This document shows, one piece after another, positions 15,322 to 23,299 of a stretch of DNA of 24,073 nt. Origin of the DNA: JANWZL01 sp037445185 (lineage in GTDB: Bacteria; Pseudomonadota; Gammaproteobacteria; Burkholderiales; Thiobacillaceae); the NCBI GenBank assembly GCA_037445185.1, contig JBBIKZ010000025.1:1-24073 (forward strand). The letters are read 5' to 3'. Numbering within the stretch: the first letter of the stretch is position 1; each line of letters opens with the position of its first letter. Position numbers and translations under genes: made by a program. The notes beneath the pieces were generated by a model. The model did not search any database. It was not told the origin of the DNA and was given only the letters and a program-made list of their open reading frames with translations.

Positions 15322-16095
15322 TCATTCCCCGAAGCGATAACCGAAGTGGCGCAGGTCGTTGGCGTGCAGGTTCGCCACGATCTCGCGGGTCTCATCGGTG
15401 TAGTAGTCGGTGTAGGGTCGACGCTGTTTGCGGATGCCCGTCTTCAGGTGGGGTAGTCCGGTGACGGGGATGCCGACCCGCCGGCAGACCTCGTCGTAGT
15501 CCTCCTCCAGGTGCTCGTAGCGGATTACGAAGTCGGTGCAGAGCTTGCCGTCCAGGATGTAGAAGCGGTCGTTGTTCTCCAGGCAACCCTCGGCCGGAAC
15601 GCGGTAGCGGTTGGCGCCGTCGATGACATAGAAGCGCGCGTCGTCCGTCTGCGCCAAGGTTCGCTCCTGCACGAAGCGCGTGAACTGGTCGCGGACAACG
15701 GCGAACTCATCGAAGGGTACGCCCAGGTAGTGCCAGAGGCGCTTTTTCGGCTTGAGGCTCGGATCGTTGCGCTTGTCCCAAAAGAAGTAGGACAGGGCCC
15801 GGTCCCAGGGATTGCGGGTGATGCTGAACTTGAAGTAGCCGTTCCACACCTCTGCCGGTACCCTGGCCCGGATGGTGGCAGCATCAGCATGCTGGCCGAT
15901 CTTGCGGTAGAGCTCGTCGGCGTTCATGCCACGGTGTACGAACTGGCCTTTTTCATCGCGGTTGTAGGCGTAGTCGTTGATGGGTACCACCACGTCGCTG
16001 CCGCCGCAGTGGCCGGACAAGGCGGCCTCGATGCTGGTGCCGGCGGTCTTCAGCGACTTGATGAATATGAACTTGTGGCTGTGGGAAATGATCAT
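15322..16095 (-). CDS. Sulfotransferase family 2-type enzyme
   Basis: The protein is 257 aa. HKFIFIKSLKTAGTSIEAAL (residues 7-26) is a PAPS 5'-phosphosulfate loop with the catalytic Lys and Thr/Ser; FSITRNPWDRALSYFFW (90-106) is the 3'-phosphate segment. The C-terminal YYTDETREIVANLHANDLRHFGY is a hallmark of the Sulfotransfer_2 group, which includes chondroitin 4-O-sulfotransferase-like proteins. It is distinct from the other two sulfotransferases of the window, so each may modify a different position. It has no signal peptide. Its ATG at 16095 is preceded at close distance by a 17-codon mini-ORF whose stop overlaps this start. GGAG lies about 11 bases upstream as a possible ribosome-binding site. 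Confidence 0.9.
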   Translation of the reverse strand: MIISHSHKFIFIKSLKTAGTSIEAALSGHCGGSDVVVPINDYAYNRDEKGQFVHRGMNADELYRKIGQHADAATIRARVPAEVWNGYFKFSITRNPWDRALSYFFWDKRNDPSLKPKKRLWHYLGVPFDEFAVVRDQFTRFVQERTLAQTDDARFYVIDGANRYRVPAEGCLENNDRFYILDGKLCTDFVIRYEHLEEDYDEVCRRVGIPVTGLPHLKTGIRKQRRPYTDYYTDETREIVANLHANDLRHFGYRFGE

Positions 16096-16145
16096 GTCGA
16101 TTCGGCTCCGACGGTCTTGTAAATCTGGATGGTGACGCGCCTCAT
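16092..16145 (-). CDS. Candidate 17-codon mini-ORF bridging two genes
   Basis: An ATG at 16145 overlaps the stop of the 662-residue gene upstream (ATGA), and its TGA at 16094-16092 overlaps the ATG of the sulfotransferase gene (ATGA again). It encodes 17 residues beginning MRRVTIQIYKTVG. It resembles no family I know. It may simply carry ribosomes across the gap and so couple the two genes, or arise by chance. Translation is not demonstrated. Confidence 0.25.
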   Translation of the reverse strand: MRRVTIQIYKTVGAEST

Positions 16146-18130
16146 GCTGACGCCTCCCGGCCCAGGATCCACCCGCGCGCGGGGATCATGGCGGCGTCCA
16201 CCGCCCGGCCGTCGGGGTCGGTCCAGATGAGGGTGGGCAGCTCCATGCGCGCCCATGCAAGCGGCAGGGCTTCCGCGGCGGTGTTGACCACCAGTATCTC
16301 CGCCCGACCGGCCTGACTCAGATTGGCGACGCGTAGGCGGGCGTCGGCGGGGGCGGGGCAGGGCAGCCGGGCACTCCGCCCGACCACCTCGCCATCACCG
16401 CCCAGCAGGGAAGGCGGCAGACCCATGCCCGCATCTTCGATGCGCAGGATGGCGTCGGCCAGGTGGCGGCGGGGGGCGGGGTCGGGACCCAGGCTGCAGA
16501 GCTGGTAAAGGGCGTCCGCCCAGACCACCAGGGCAAAGCGGCGATATTCCTGTTCGGACCAATAGTCCAGCAGCCTGCGCATGACGACGACCCGGACGGC
16601 CTGCTCGATGATGTCGGTGTGTGCCTCCTCGGGGAAGCGGCGGGCGTAGCGGACCAGGTCCATTACGTTGACCGGGTGATAGTTGATGTCGTAATGCAGC
16701 GGCGCCACGTGCCGCTCGATCAGGCCGCCGGGCATCACCAGGCGTGGGAGGATGCGCTTGACCCGGTGCATCTGCGGCCAGAGGTATTGCCAAGTCAGCC
16801 GCTTGACGATCTTCAGTGGGAGCGGCAGCCGCATGGCCTCGGCCTTGGGCAGCAGCGAGAGATGGATGGCCCAGTAGAGCAGGCGATACAAGGGTTCGGC
16901 CGGGCGCAGGGCGAGGATGGTGCGCGTAGCGGCGCGGGCGGAGGCGAGCAGTTCAACGTAGCGCTCGTCACCCGTGACCTCGCGGTAGCGGTCCAGCGTG
17001 ACGATGGCGTCCAAGTGGGTGTTGAGGATCAGTTTGTTGGTGGGGGACTTGCCCAGGGTACGGGTGGGGATCCACGGCGTGCGCGTCTGGCGACGCATCT
17101 CCTCCATGGCCTCGGCGCTGGACTCCAGCGAGTCGTGTAGGAACCAGGCGCCGATGTCGGTCCGGTCGGTGCAGCGGGCAAGGAAGGCGGCGGCCCGCTC
17201 CAGGGCCCCACGCACCAGGGGATCGCCGGTCTCCTCCAGCCCCGACTCCAGCATGAGCATGGCGGCGTTGTGCAGGCGGTAATGGGACTCCATCAGATCG
17301 GTCCACTCTCCCTGGTGCCACCCGCCGTCCTCTGCCTGCTGGGCGATGACCGAGTAGAGCACCTGGCGTTTGAGCAGGCGGTAGAGAACCACGCCCGTGG
17401 CGGATTCGAGGCCGTCCAGGGCTACATACAGGCCGTGTGCATCCAGCTCGGAATGGAATTTCCATCTGCGCGGCCAGACGAAGGCATCGGTATAGACCTG
17501 GCCGTGCAGGAGATAGTGATAGGCCCCGGCCGGCAACTGCACATTGGCCTTGGATCCCCACAGGAAAAAGTGCTGCTGCACCAGGGGCAGGGGATGCTGC
17601 AATGCAGACCACAGGGGGGATGGATCGGCCGCAAACTGCCAGAAAACCCAGTCCAGATGCCAGCCGAAGGGGACCTCGAGGGTGACGCCAAGCCCCTCGG
17701 CGCCGATGTCCAGTCCGGCCAATGAAACCTGCTGTTCGGCGAGCACGTGACCGTGTGCGTCCAGCCTGCGCAGGATGGGAGGGCGGGGCAGCCAATAGCC
17801 TGGCGTCTGGCCCGTGCTGTGCAGGATCAGCCAGCCTCCCGCCGTAGCCGCCTCGATACGGTAGGCGCCCCGCACCGAGAAACTGACCTTGCGCGCGGCG
17901 CCGAGCGGCAGCCGCACGAAGCAACAGGCGGCACCGTGGGTATCAGGGAAGGTGTCCAGCAGGAACTCGGCCTGGTCCGCGTCGACGCGCCGCCTGCGCG
18001 TGAAGAAGGCGGAGGACAGGGCCGCTATGCCTCCGTCCACGTGCGGGTCGAACAGGTCCTGCAGTCGGTAGACGTGCTGATCGGCGCCGGTCACGGATAG
18101 TAGGATGCTTTCCGCCTGGTCCATGTTCAT
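16142..18130 (-). CDS. Unknown 662-residue protein, probably helical-toroid-like, in glycan cluster
   Basis: The family is not recognised. The ATG at 18130 overlaps the preceding gene's stop as ATGA. The N-terminal 200 or so residues are mixed beta-type with many aromatics. From about residue 245 to 560 the sequence is mainly helical with conserved-looking aromatic/acidic stretches such as EDGGWHQGEWTDLMESHYRLHN (267-288), reminiscent of (alpha/alpha)6 toroid enzymes such as heparinase- or C5-epimerase-like proteins. The C-terminal 100 residues again look beta-rich. No signal peptide or membrane span is visible, so it would be cytosolic. It lies between an FG-GAP repeat protein and a sulfotransferase, so a role in glycan modification (for example epimerisation or lyase activity) is plausible but unproven. 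Confidence 0.6.
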   Translation of the reverse strand: MNMDQAESILLSVTGADQHVYRLQDLFDPHVDGGIAALSSAFFTRRRRVDADQAEFLLDTFPDTHGAACCFVRLPLGAARKVSFSVRGAYRIEAATAGGWLILHSTGQTPGYWLPRPPILRRLDAHGHVLAEQQVSLAGLDIGAEGLGVTLEVPFGWHLDWVFWQFAADPSPLWSALQHPLPLVQQHFFLWGSKANVQLPAGAYHYLLHGQVYTDAFVWPRRWKFHSELDAHGLYVALDGLESATGVVLYRLLKRQVLYSVIAQQAEDGGWHQGEWTDLMESHYRLHNAAMLMLESGLEETGDPLVRGALERAAAFLARCTDRTDIGAWFLHDSLESSAEAMEEMRRQTRTPWIPTRTLGKSPTNKLILNTHLDAIVTLDRYREVTGDERYVELLASARAATRTILALRPAEPLYRLLYWAIHLSLLPKAEAMRLPLPLKIVKRLTWQYLWPQMHRVKRILPRLVMPGGLIERHVAPLHYDINYHPVNVMDLVRYARRFPEEAHTDIIEQAVRVVVMRRLLDYWSEQEYRRFALVVWADALYQLCSLGPDPAPRRHLADAILRIEDAGMGLPPSLLGGDGEVVGRSARLPCPAPADARLRVANLSQAGRAEILVVNTAAEALPLAWARMELPTLIWTDPDGRAVDAAMIPARGWILGREASA

Positions 18131-20157
18131 GCGCCCTGCCGCACGGTCAACAAACGATCGGCCTGCACGTCGCGCAGCACCTGTCGGCTGCCGTCGGGCC
18201 AGCGTATCTGGATCTCACTGGCAAGTCCCTGCTTGCCGAGGCCGAAGTAGAGTCGGTAGTGCCCCTGCGACAGGTAGGCACCCTCGCTGGCACCGACCTC
18301 CTGCGTCTGTCGACCCTCGGGCGTGACCAGGGTGACGCGGGCGCCGATGGCCTGCCGGTTGCCCTTGGGACCGACGAGGTTGAGTTGCAACCAATGATTA
18401 CGGGCGCCGATGTTGTCGTAGGACAGCAGTTTCCAGCGGAAGCGGTCGTCTTCGCCCTTCTCCTCGGCTTTGGACTTGAAAGGGCGCTCCCACCAGCGCC
18501 AGAGTGAGGCGTTGTCCTGCAGGGCGATGAGCAGATCACGATCGCCATCGTTGTCGCGGTCGTGCCACAGGGGCAGTGCGGCCTGATACTTGAGCTCCGC
18601 CAGGCTGAGCAGGCCGGAGGCCTTGAATCGACCATCCGGCTGTTGCCTGTGGAGCCCCTGCGGCACCGTGTGCAGGTCCAGACGGCCGTCGTTGTCGTAG
18701 TCGACCCACGCCGCGGCCACGCCCTCGGCGGGCAGTCCCAGGCTGGCCGGATCGACGGCGCGGAACTTGCCGCCTTCGTTGATCAGCATGACGTTGCCGC
18801 GCTTGGAGGCGACGAAGACGTCCAGGTCGCCGTCCGCATCGATGTCGCCCAGGGAGAGCTTGCCGTCGAACTGCCAGTAGTCGTGGGTATTGTGGGTCAG
18901 GCCAGGCACGTCGGCGCGCTGGAATTTGGCGCGATGAACCTTTTCCCGGACGAAGCGGCCCTTGTCCTGACGATACAGGAAGTAGCCCGTATCCTCGTGG
19001 GTGAACAGATCCGCATCGCCATCGTCGTCGACATCGAACCAGGCAAAGTCGATGAGCTGGTATCCCGGCAGATCCAGACCCACGGCGGCGGCCACGTCTT
19101 CAAAGCGGCCGTCCGCCAACTGCCTGTAGAGCTGTTTGGGAAAGCCGCCACCGGCAACGCCGCGGTCCTGGCAGTTGATGTGGAGGTCGAGGCGGCCGTC
19201 ATGATCGTAATCGACCCATTTCACATGCCGGGCGGAGCAGTCCTTCTTCTCGATGCCGGATTCGGCGATGACGTCACGATAGGTCCCCGTTGGCGTACTG
19301 AGCAGGAACTCGTCGCGGATCGCCAGCCGGACATCGTCCGGGAAGTTGCGCAACGTCCCGCCTATGGCCCCGCGCGAGATGTATACATCCAGCTTGCCGT
19401 CGTCGTTGAGGTCGGCCCAGGCCATGCCATGCCGGTCGCGCAGGGCGACGCTGTATTCGTGAGATCGCGGCGAGATCCCGTTGCTGCCCATGTAGACATT
19501 GGCCAGGGGAACGGCGGGATCGATCGCGAACCGGAAAGGGGCGCCCCTGGAGGTGATGAACAGGACCAGATGCGCATCACGGTCGGTCGAGAACGCGTTG
19601 GCGGTCCGTCGCACCTTGCCGGTGGCGGCCGGGACATCCGTGCTCCTGAACTGGAAACCCTCGTTCTTCATGACCTTCACCGGGCTGAACAGGGTGAGGG
19701 TTCCTTGCACCTTGCCCAGCGGCCCCAGGTCGTGGGCGCGGATGTGCAGGGCATCCTGCTGCCAATAGATATAAAGCCCGGGCTTGTCCATGCTCGGCTT
19801 CAGTTCGGACTGCTCCCAGCCCGGGAAGTCCCGGCTCTGGGACATGCCCCAGGCCGGCGAGACGTCGCGGTAGCCGCCCTTGCCGTCACCCAGCCAGAGG
19901 TATTGCAGGTAGTTGTGGTTGGAGGTGTAGAGGTCCAGCAGCCCGTCGCCGTCGGCATCGACGACGCCCATGTCGAACAGATAAAGGATCTCGCTCTGCG
20001 GCGGGTAACTTGCTTTGAACGATTGCCACTGAACCGCCAGGGTGCGTGTGACCACCGGTTTCAGATCGACCCTGATGCTATACAACAGCAGGGCCAGCGC
20101 AGCCAGGACTGCCGACAGGGTGAGCAGGAGTCGTTTGCTATCCTTTTTCATCGTCAT
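18127..20157 (-). CDS. Membrane-anchored FG-GAP/VCBS-repeat protein with CRTAC1/UnbV-like C terminus
   Basis: The protein is 676 aa. An N-terminal hydrophobic segment (about residues 10-28, after MTMKKDSKR) is a signal anchor, putting the rest in the periplasm. Seven calcium-binding-like loops are visible, for example VVDADGDGLLDLY (65-77), DLNDDGKLDVYIS, DYDHDGRLDLHI, DVDDDGDADLF, DIDADGDLDVFVA, DYDNDGRLDLH and DRDNDGDRDLLIA, spaced as in a beta-propeller. The end, NHWLQLNLVG then IQIRWPDGSRQVLRDV, matches the ASPIC/UnbV domain of CRTAC1-type proteins. The start is 7 bases after the flippase stop and the end overlaps the next gene as ATGA. Its job in the cluster is unknown: glycan binding, or a scaffold for export, are possibilities. 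Confidence 0.85.
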   Translation of the reverse strand: MTMKKDSKRLLLTLSAVLAALALLLYSIRVDLKPVVTRTLAVQWQSFKASYPPQSEILYLFDMGVVDADGDGLLDLYTSNHNYLQYLWLGDGKGGYRDVSPAWGMSQSRDFPGWEQSELKPSMDKPGLYIYWQQDALHIRAHDLGPLGKVQGTLTLFSPVKVMKNEGFQFRSTDVPAATGKVRRTANAFSTDRDAHLVLFITSRGAPFRFAIDPAVPLANVYMGSNGISPRSHEYSVALRDRHGMAWADLNDDGKLDVYISRGAIGGTLRNFPDDVRLAIRDEFLLSTPTGTYRDVIAESGIEKKDCSARHVKWVDYDHDGRLDLHINCQDRGVAGGGFPKQLYRQLADGRFEDVAAAVGLDLPGYQLIDFAWFDVDDDGDADLFTHEDTGYFLYRQDKGRFVREKVHRAKFQRADVPGLTHNTHDYWQFDGKLSLGDIDADGDLDVFVASKRGNVMLINEGGKFRAVDPASLGLPAEGVAAAWVDYDNDGRLDLHTVPQGLHRQQPDGRFKASGLLSLAELKYQAALPLWHDRDNDGDRDLLIALQDNASLWRWWERPFKSKAEEKGEDDRFRWKLLSYDNIGARNHWLQLNLVGPKGNRQAIGARVTLVTPEGRQTQEVGASEGAYLSQGHYRLYFGLGKQGLASEIQIRWPDGSRQVLRDVQADRLLTVRQGA

Positions 20158-20164
20158 GAAGTTA

Positions 20165-21643
20165 TCAGCGTGATCGAAAAACCAGTGGCAGTTTGCCGTT
20201 GAGCAGGTGCCGCCAGCGTTGGGCCTCGGTCCTTATGGCCTTTATCGGAAGGTAGAGGAAGGCGGTTGAATAAACGATCGTGCCCGAGGCGGTCATCGCC
20301 AGAAGGTATGCCGCTGGATGCGTCGTGCGTGTTTCACCCAGGAAATGGTCTACCGTCGTGAGGGTGAGCATGAGCAAAGTCGCTAGGGAGAGTCCTGGCA
20401 GCAGTGATCTGAACAGATCCGTGACGCCTGTTGGGATGACTCGCGAGACGAGCACGTAGTAGTAGATGGCACTGAAGACATAGGTAGCGACGAGGGCCCA
20501 GGCCACGCCGCTTAGCCCCCAATCCAGGCCGATGTAGATCGCCAGGATGGTGATGACCAGGCGTATCATGAGTGCGATCATATCTTGGCCCAGCCTGTTC
20601 TGGGCCTCCAGCAGCACCCCGCACGGCGTCAGGATGTTGAGCAGTGCTCCGATCAGGATGAGGATGCGCATGACCTCGCTGGCGGCGACCCACTTCTCAC
20701 CATAGACCACCAGTATGAAAGGCTCGGCAACCCACCATAATCCGACATAAATCGGGAAGGTGTAGACCGATAGCAGGGTGATGGTGCGGTGAAACATGTA
20801 CTTGGTTGTGTCCAGATCATCTTGGACCTTGCTCATGGCCCGAAAGAGGGGCTGCATAGTGGCGGATACGAACAGCTGGTTGGGCAGTCGTGACAGGCTC
20901 TCACCTTTGTTGAACAAGCCCAGGAAGCCGGGACCGGCGAGTTTGCTTATCAACAGATTCTTGCTCTCGCGGATCAAGTAGGTCAGAAATTCATTGATCG
21001 TGATTTTCGCGCCATAGCCGCTGTGCTTACGCATGATGCCAAGATTCAGGCTTGGTTTCAGACGCACCGGGGTGTAACGGGAAAGCAGGAAATTTTTCAA
21101 AATCGCGCCGGCCAGGCCGGAGAGCGTCAAACTCCATACCCCCATCCCTATCCATGCCATGAGGCAACTGCTTACTCCAACGAACAGGCCGCTGCTGACA
21201 TTGATCACGGTCGCAATGTTGAATTTCATCTCCCTGCTGAGCCATGCGCCCCGCATTGATAGGAATGGACGCAGAAGGAAGCTTAGTGCGGATACACGGA
21301 TCAGATCGGCATAGATGGCTTCTTCGAAAAATTGGGCGATGAAGGGAGCCGTAAGGTAGAAACCCGCGTACACCAGAATGCCCAGTGTCAGTTGAAGGGT
21401 GAATACCGCATTGAAATCATTCACGTCAGCATGCTTTGCCCTGATGAGCGCTTGACCCATCCCTGCACTGGTGAACAGGCCAACGAAACCGGTCAGGGCA
21501 GAAACTGTTGCCACCATGCCGAAATCGGCGGGCACCAGTAATCTGGCGAGTATGATTCCAAAGGCAAATTCAGAGACGCGTGTGCCAATATGGCCGGCCG
21601 CAAGCCATTTGACCCCGCTGCGGATGCTCTGACCCAGATTCAT
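20165..21643 (-). CDS. Lipid-linked oligosaccharide flippase (Wzx-like)
   Basis: The protein is 492 aa, the usual length for this family. It opens with LGQSIRSGVKWLAAGHIGTRVSEFAFGIILARLLVPADFGMVATV, a start typical of polysaccharide flippases (WzxC type), and contains about 12-14 hydrophobic spans. The cytosolic charged loop STKYMFHRTITLL-like region and GEKWVAASEVMRIL are also typical. It would move the completed undecaprenyl-linked unit across the inner membrane. It follows the ligase gene by about 31 bases, with a possible ribosome-binding site (AGGTCGGA) just before the ATG, and is followed by the FG-GAP protein. Base composition is lower in GC than in the glycosyltransferase genes downstream. 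Confidence 0.93.
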   Translation of the reverse strand: MNLGQSIRSGVKWLAAGHIGTRVSEFAFGIILARLLVPADFGMVATVSALTGFVGLFTSAGMGQALIRAKHADVNDFNAVFTLQLTLGILVYAGFYLTAPFIAQFFEEAIYADLIRVSALSFLLRPFLSMRGAWLSREMKFNIATVINVSSGLFVGVSSCLMAWIGMGVWSLTLSGLAGAILKNFLLSRYTPVRLKPSLNLGIMRKHSGYGAKITINEFLTYLIRESKNLLISKLAGPGFLGLFNKGESLSRLPNQLFVSATMQPLFRAMSKVQDDLDTTKYMFHRTITLLSVYTFPIYVGLWWVAEPFILVVYGEKWVAASEVMRILILIGALLNILTPCGVLLEAQNRLGQDMIALMIRLVITILAIYIGLDWGLSGVAWALVATYVFSAIYYYVLVSRVIPTGVTDLFRSLLPGLSLATLLMLTLTTVDHFLGETRTTHPAAYLLAMTASGTIVYSTAFLYLPIKAIRTEAQRWRHLLNGKLPLVFRSR

Positions 21644-21674
21644 TCCGACCTACCTATTTCGCCGTTAGCCTGGG

Positions 21675-23015
21675 TCACTTCCGCAGACCAACTGCGGCCG
21701 GGGGTGTCGCCTGTGTGGGTATCGCGAGCCAATTCCGTGGCAACAGTAAACGTTCCAGCCCAGATACCCTCAACTCTGTCTGGGCAAGTCGATGGTCGAT
21801 CAGATAGGCAGTGATGCTGACCAGGGTAATCAGGTGATAGAGGTAGTCGAAATACGCCAGTCCCAGGAAGGCCCCGCCGGTCATATAGGCCACCATGCTG
21901 ACCTGGATCATGGCGGCGAGGTCGCGTGCCCAATAGAGCTCCTTGTCGCGCTTGGCCCTCCGGATGATGCGGCTGCATTTCATCCAGGTCAGGACGAGCA
22001 GAGTGAGGAACAGGGCGAGCCCTACGAACCCGTGTTCGCCCAGCATTTCGAAGTAGATGCTGTGCACATCGTGAACACGATTGGGTTCTGGGGCGTATTG
22101 CTGGAAGACCGGCCGGCGGAACATCTCGAAGCCGCCGCCGGTGACGCGATCCTTGGCAACGTAATAGGCCGTCCACCAGGCGTTGATGCGGCCCAGGGCC
22201 GATGCGTCCTCCTGGTAGCTCTTGATGCTTTCCATGCGCTCGTACCATTCCTGCGGCATGATGGCGACCGTGGCGGCGACGGCAGCTGCCAGGAGCAGGC
22301 CGCTCAGCAGTTTGCCGCGGCTTTTCAGCCAGAAGATGCCTCCCGTGATGAGCAGGGCGACAAGGGCCCCGCGAGACTGGCTGCCTACGGCGGCGATCGC
22401 AGTCAGCAGCATGGCGCCGACCAGGCCGGTTTTCACCCACTTGCGGGTTTCCTGCAGATGCAGGTAGCGCATGAGGGGGATGGTCATCACCAGGGCCAGG
22501 GCCAGTTCGTTGTTGCCGCCGATGAAGGTGCCCAGCGGACCCTGCACGCGATAGACCCCGCCATGGGCGATGGTGAAGATGCCCCCCTTGATGCCATAAA
22601 AACCCAGCGAGAGCGCGATGACCCAGACGAAGATGTGTACCTTCTCGCGCGAGGTGATGAGCAGCAGGGTCATGAAGGTCAGGACCTGGATCTTGATCAC
22701 CTTGATGTATTGCTCCCAGGCCAGATCGAAGAAAAAGGCCTGACTGGTGGTCACCCCCATCCAGGCGAGCATGATCAGCAGAACGATGACCTCGCGGCTC
22801 CAGACCATGCGGATCTTTTCCTTGGATAGCAACATCCCGATCAGGGTAACGATGGCGACGGTCTGCACGACGGGAAAGGTGTACATGAACCCGTAGCAGA
22901 GCCGGTGGGCGTTCATGTACCCGAGCCAGGCGGACAGATACACCCCCCAGCTCGGTCTGGACAGGATATAGGGCAGCAGCCCGAAAACGATGATGGCGAG
23001 GACGATGTCTCTCAT
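21675..23015 (-). CDS. O-antigen-ligase-like membrane protein, exosortase-A-associated type
   Basis: The protein is 446 aa with about 10-12 hydrophobic spans. The N terminus (MRDIVLAIIVFGLLP, then WLGYMNAHRLCYGFMYTFP) and LSLGFYGIKGGIFT, followed by GNNELALALVMTIPLMRYL, fit the family of putative O-glycosylation ligases that accompany exosortase A systems. The periplasmic loop before DVHSIYFEMLGEHGFVGL is the Wzy_C/WaaL catalytic region. It probably joins glycan units (polymerase) or attaches them to an acceptor (ligase) in the periplasm; the two roles cannot be told apart from sequence. It precedes the flippase and is separated from the glycosyltransferase to its right by about 143 bases in which I see no gene. 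Confidence 0.9.
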   Translation of the reverse strand: MRDIVLAIIVFGLLPYILSRPSWGVYLSAWLGYMNAHRLCYGFMYTFPVVQTVAIVTLIGMLLSKEKIRMVWSREVIVLLIMLAWMGVTTSQAFFFDLAWEQYIKVIKIQVLTFMTLLLITSREKVHIFVWVIALSLGFYGIKGGIFTIAHGGVYRVQGPLGTFIGGNNELALALVMTIPLMRYLHLQETRKWVKTGLVGAMLLTAIAAVGSQSRGALVALLITGGIFWLKSRGKLLSGLLLAAAVAATVAIMPQEWYERMESIKSYQEDASALGRINAWWTAYYVAKDRVTGGGFEMFRRPVFQQYAPEPNRVHDVHSIYFEMLGEHGFVGLALFLTLLVLTWMKCSRIIRRAKRDKELYWARDLAAMIQVSMVAYMTGGAFLGLAYFDYLYHLITLVSITAYLIDHRLAQTELRVSGLERLLLPRNWLAIPTQATPPAAVGLRK

Positions 23016-23158
23016 GGTCTTCAGGTCTTGGCTTGTGTCTTGTGCGCCATACGGAACGGTAGAATCACATTCACACTTGTTCCTGTCTGATCATGAACCG
23101 GAGGTGGCATATTCGCTCTCGGGTCGACCTGAATTACTCCGCATCTTGATCTGCCCAG
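23016..23158. other. Intergenic spacer, possible promoter region
   Basis: No gene is seen in this 143-base stretch between the truncated glycosyltransferase and the ligase. A promoter serving the minus-strand operon could lie here. I see a TAGAAT hexamer on the plus strand without a well-spaced partner, and no convincing minus-strand pair, so none is called. No terminator-like hairpin with a T-run was seen. Confidence 0.25.
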
Positions 23159-23299
23159 TCAAACACCTTGCTTTTGAATCTCACGAATGACCCTTCTCGC
23201 CAACAATGGATACTTGAAACCGTTGTATCGAAACTCACCGATAAAATGGACAAATGCGGCCTGCGCAGCCTTGTCACTGCTAAGATCCGTGTAAACCAT
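23159..23299 (-). pseudogene. Severed C-terminal tail of the glycosyltransferase to the right
   Basis: After the TAA at 23300-23302, the same frame continues for 46 codons to the TGA at 23159-23161, starting with an ATG directly after the stop. It includes FVHFIGEFRYNGFKYPLLARRVI, which looks like the conserved HFxG end of GT8-like enzymes. The tail lacks its own domain and is best explained as the end of the upstream gene cut off by a nonsense codon. Independent translation from its ATG is conceivable. Confidence 0.55.

Noticed and set aside
18562..20202. Open frame of 546 codons on the plus strand
   Set aside because: It is antisense to the FG-GAP repeat gene, and its Val/Asp-rich periodic pattern mirrors the repeats of the real gene on the other strand.
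23016..23158. Sigma-70 promoter for the operon
   Set aside because: Only isolated hexamer-like strings were found, without a partner at 16-18 base spacing on the minus strand.
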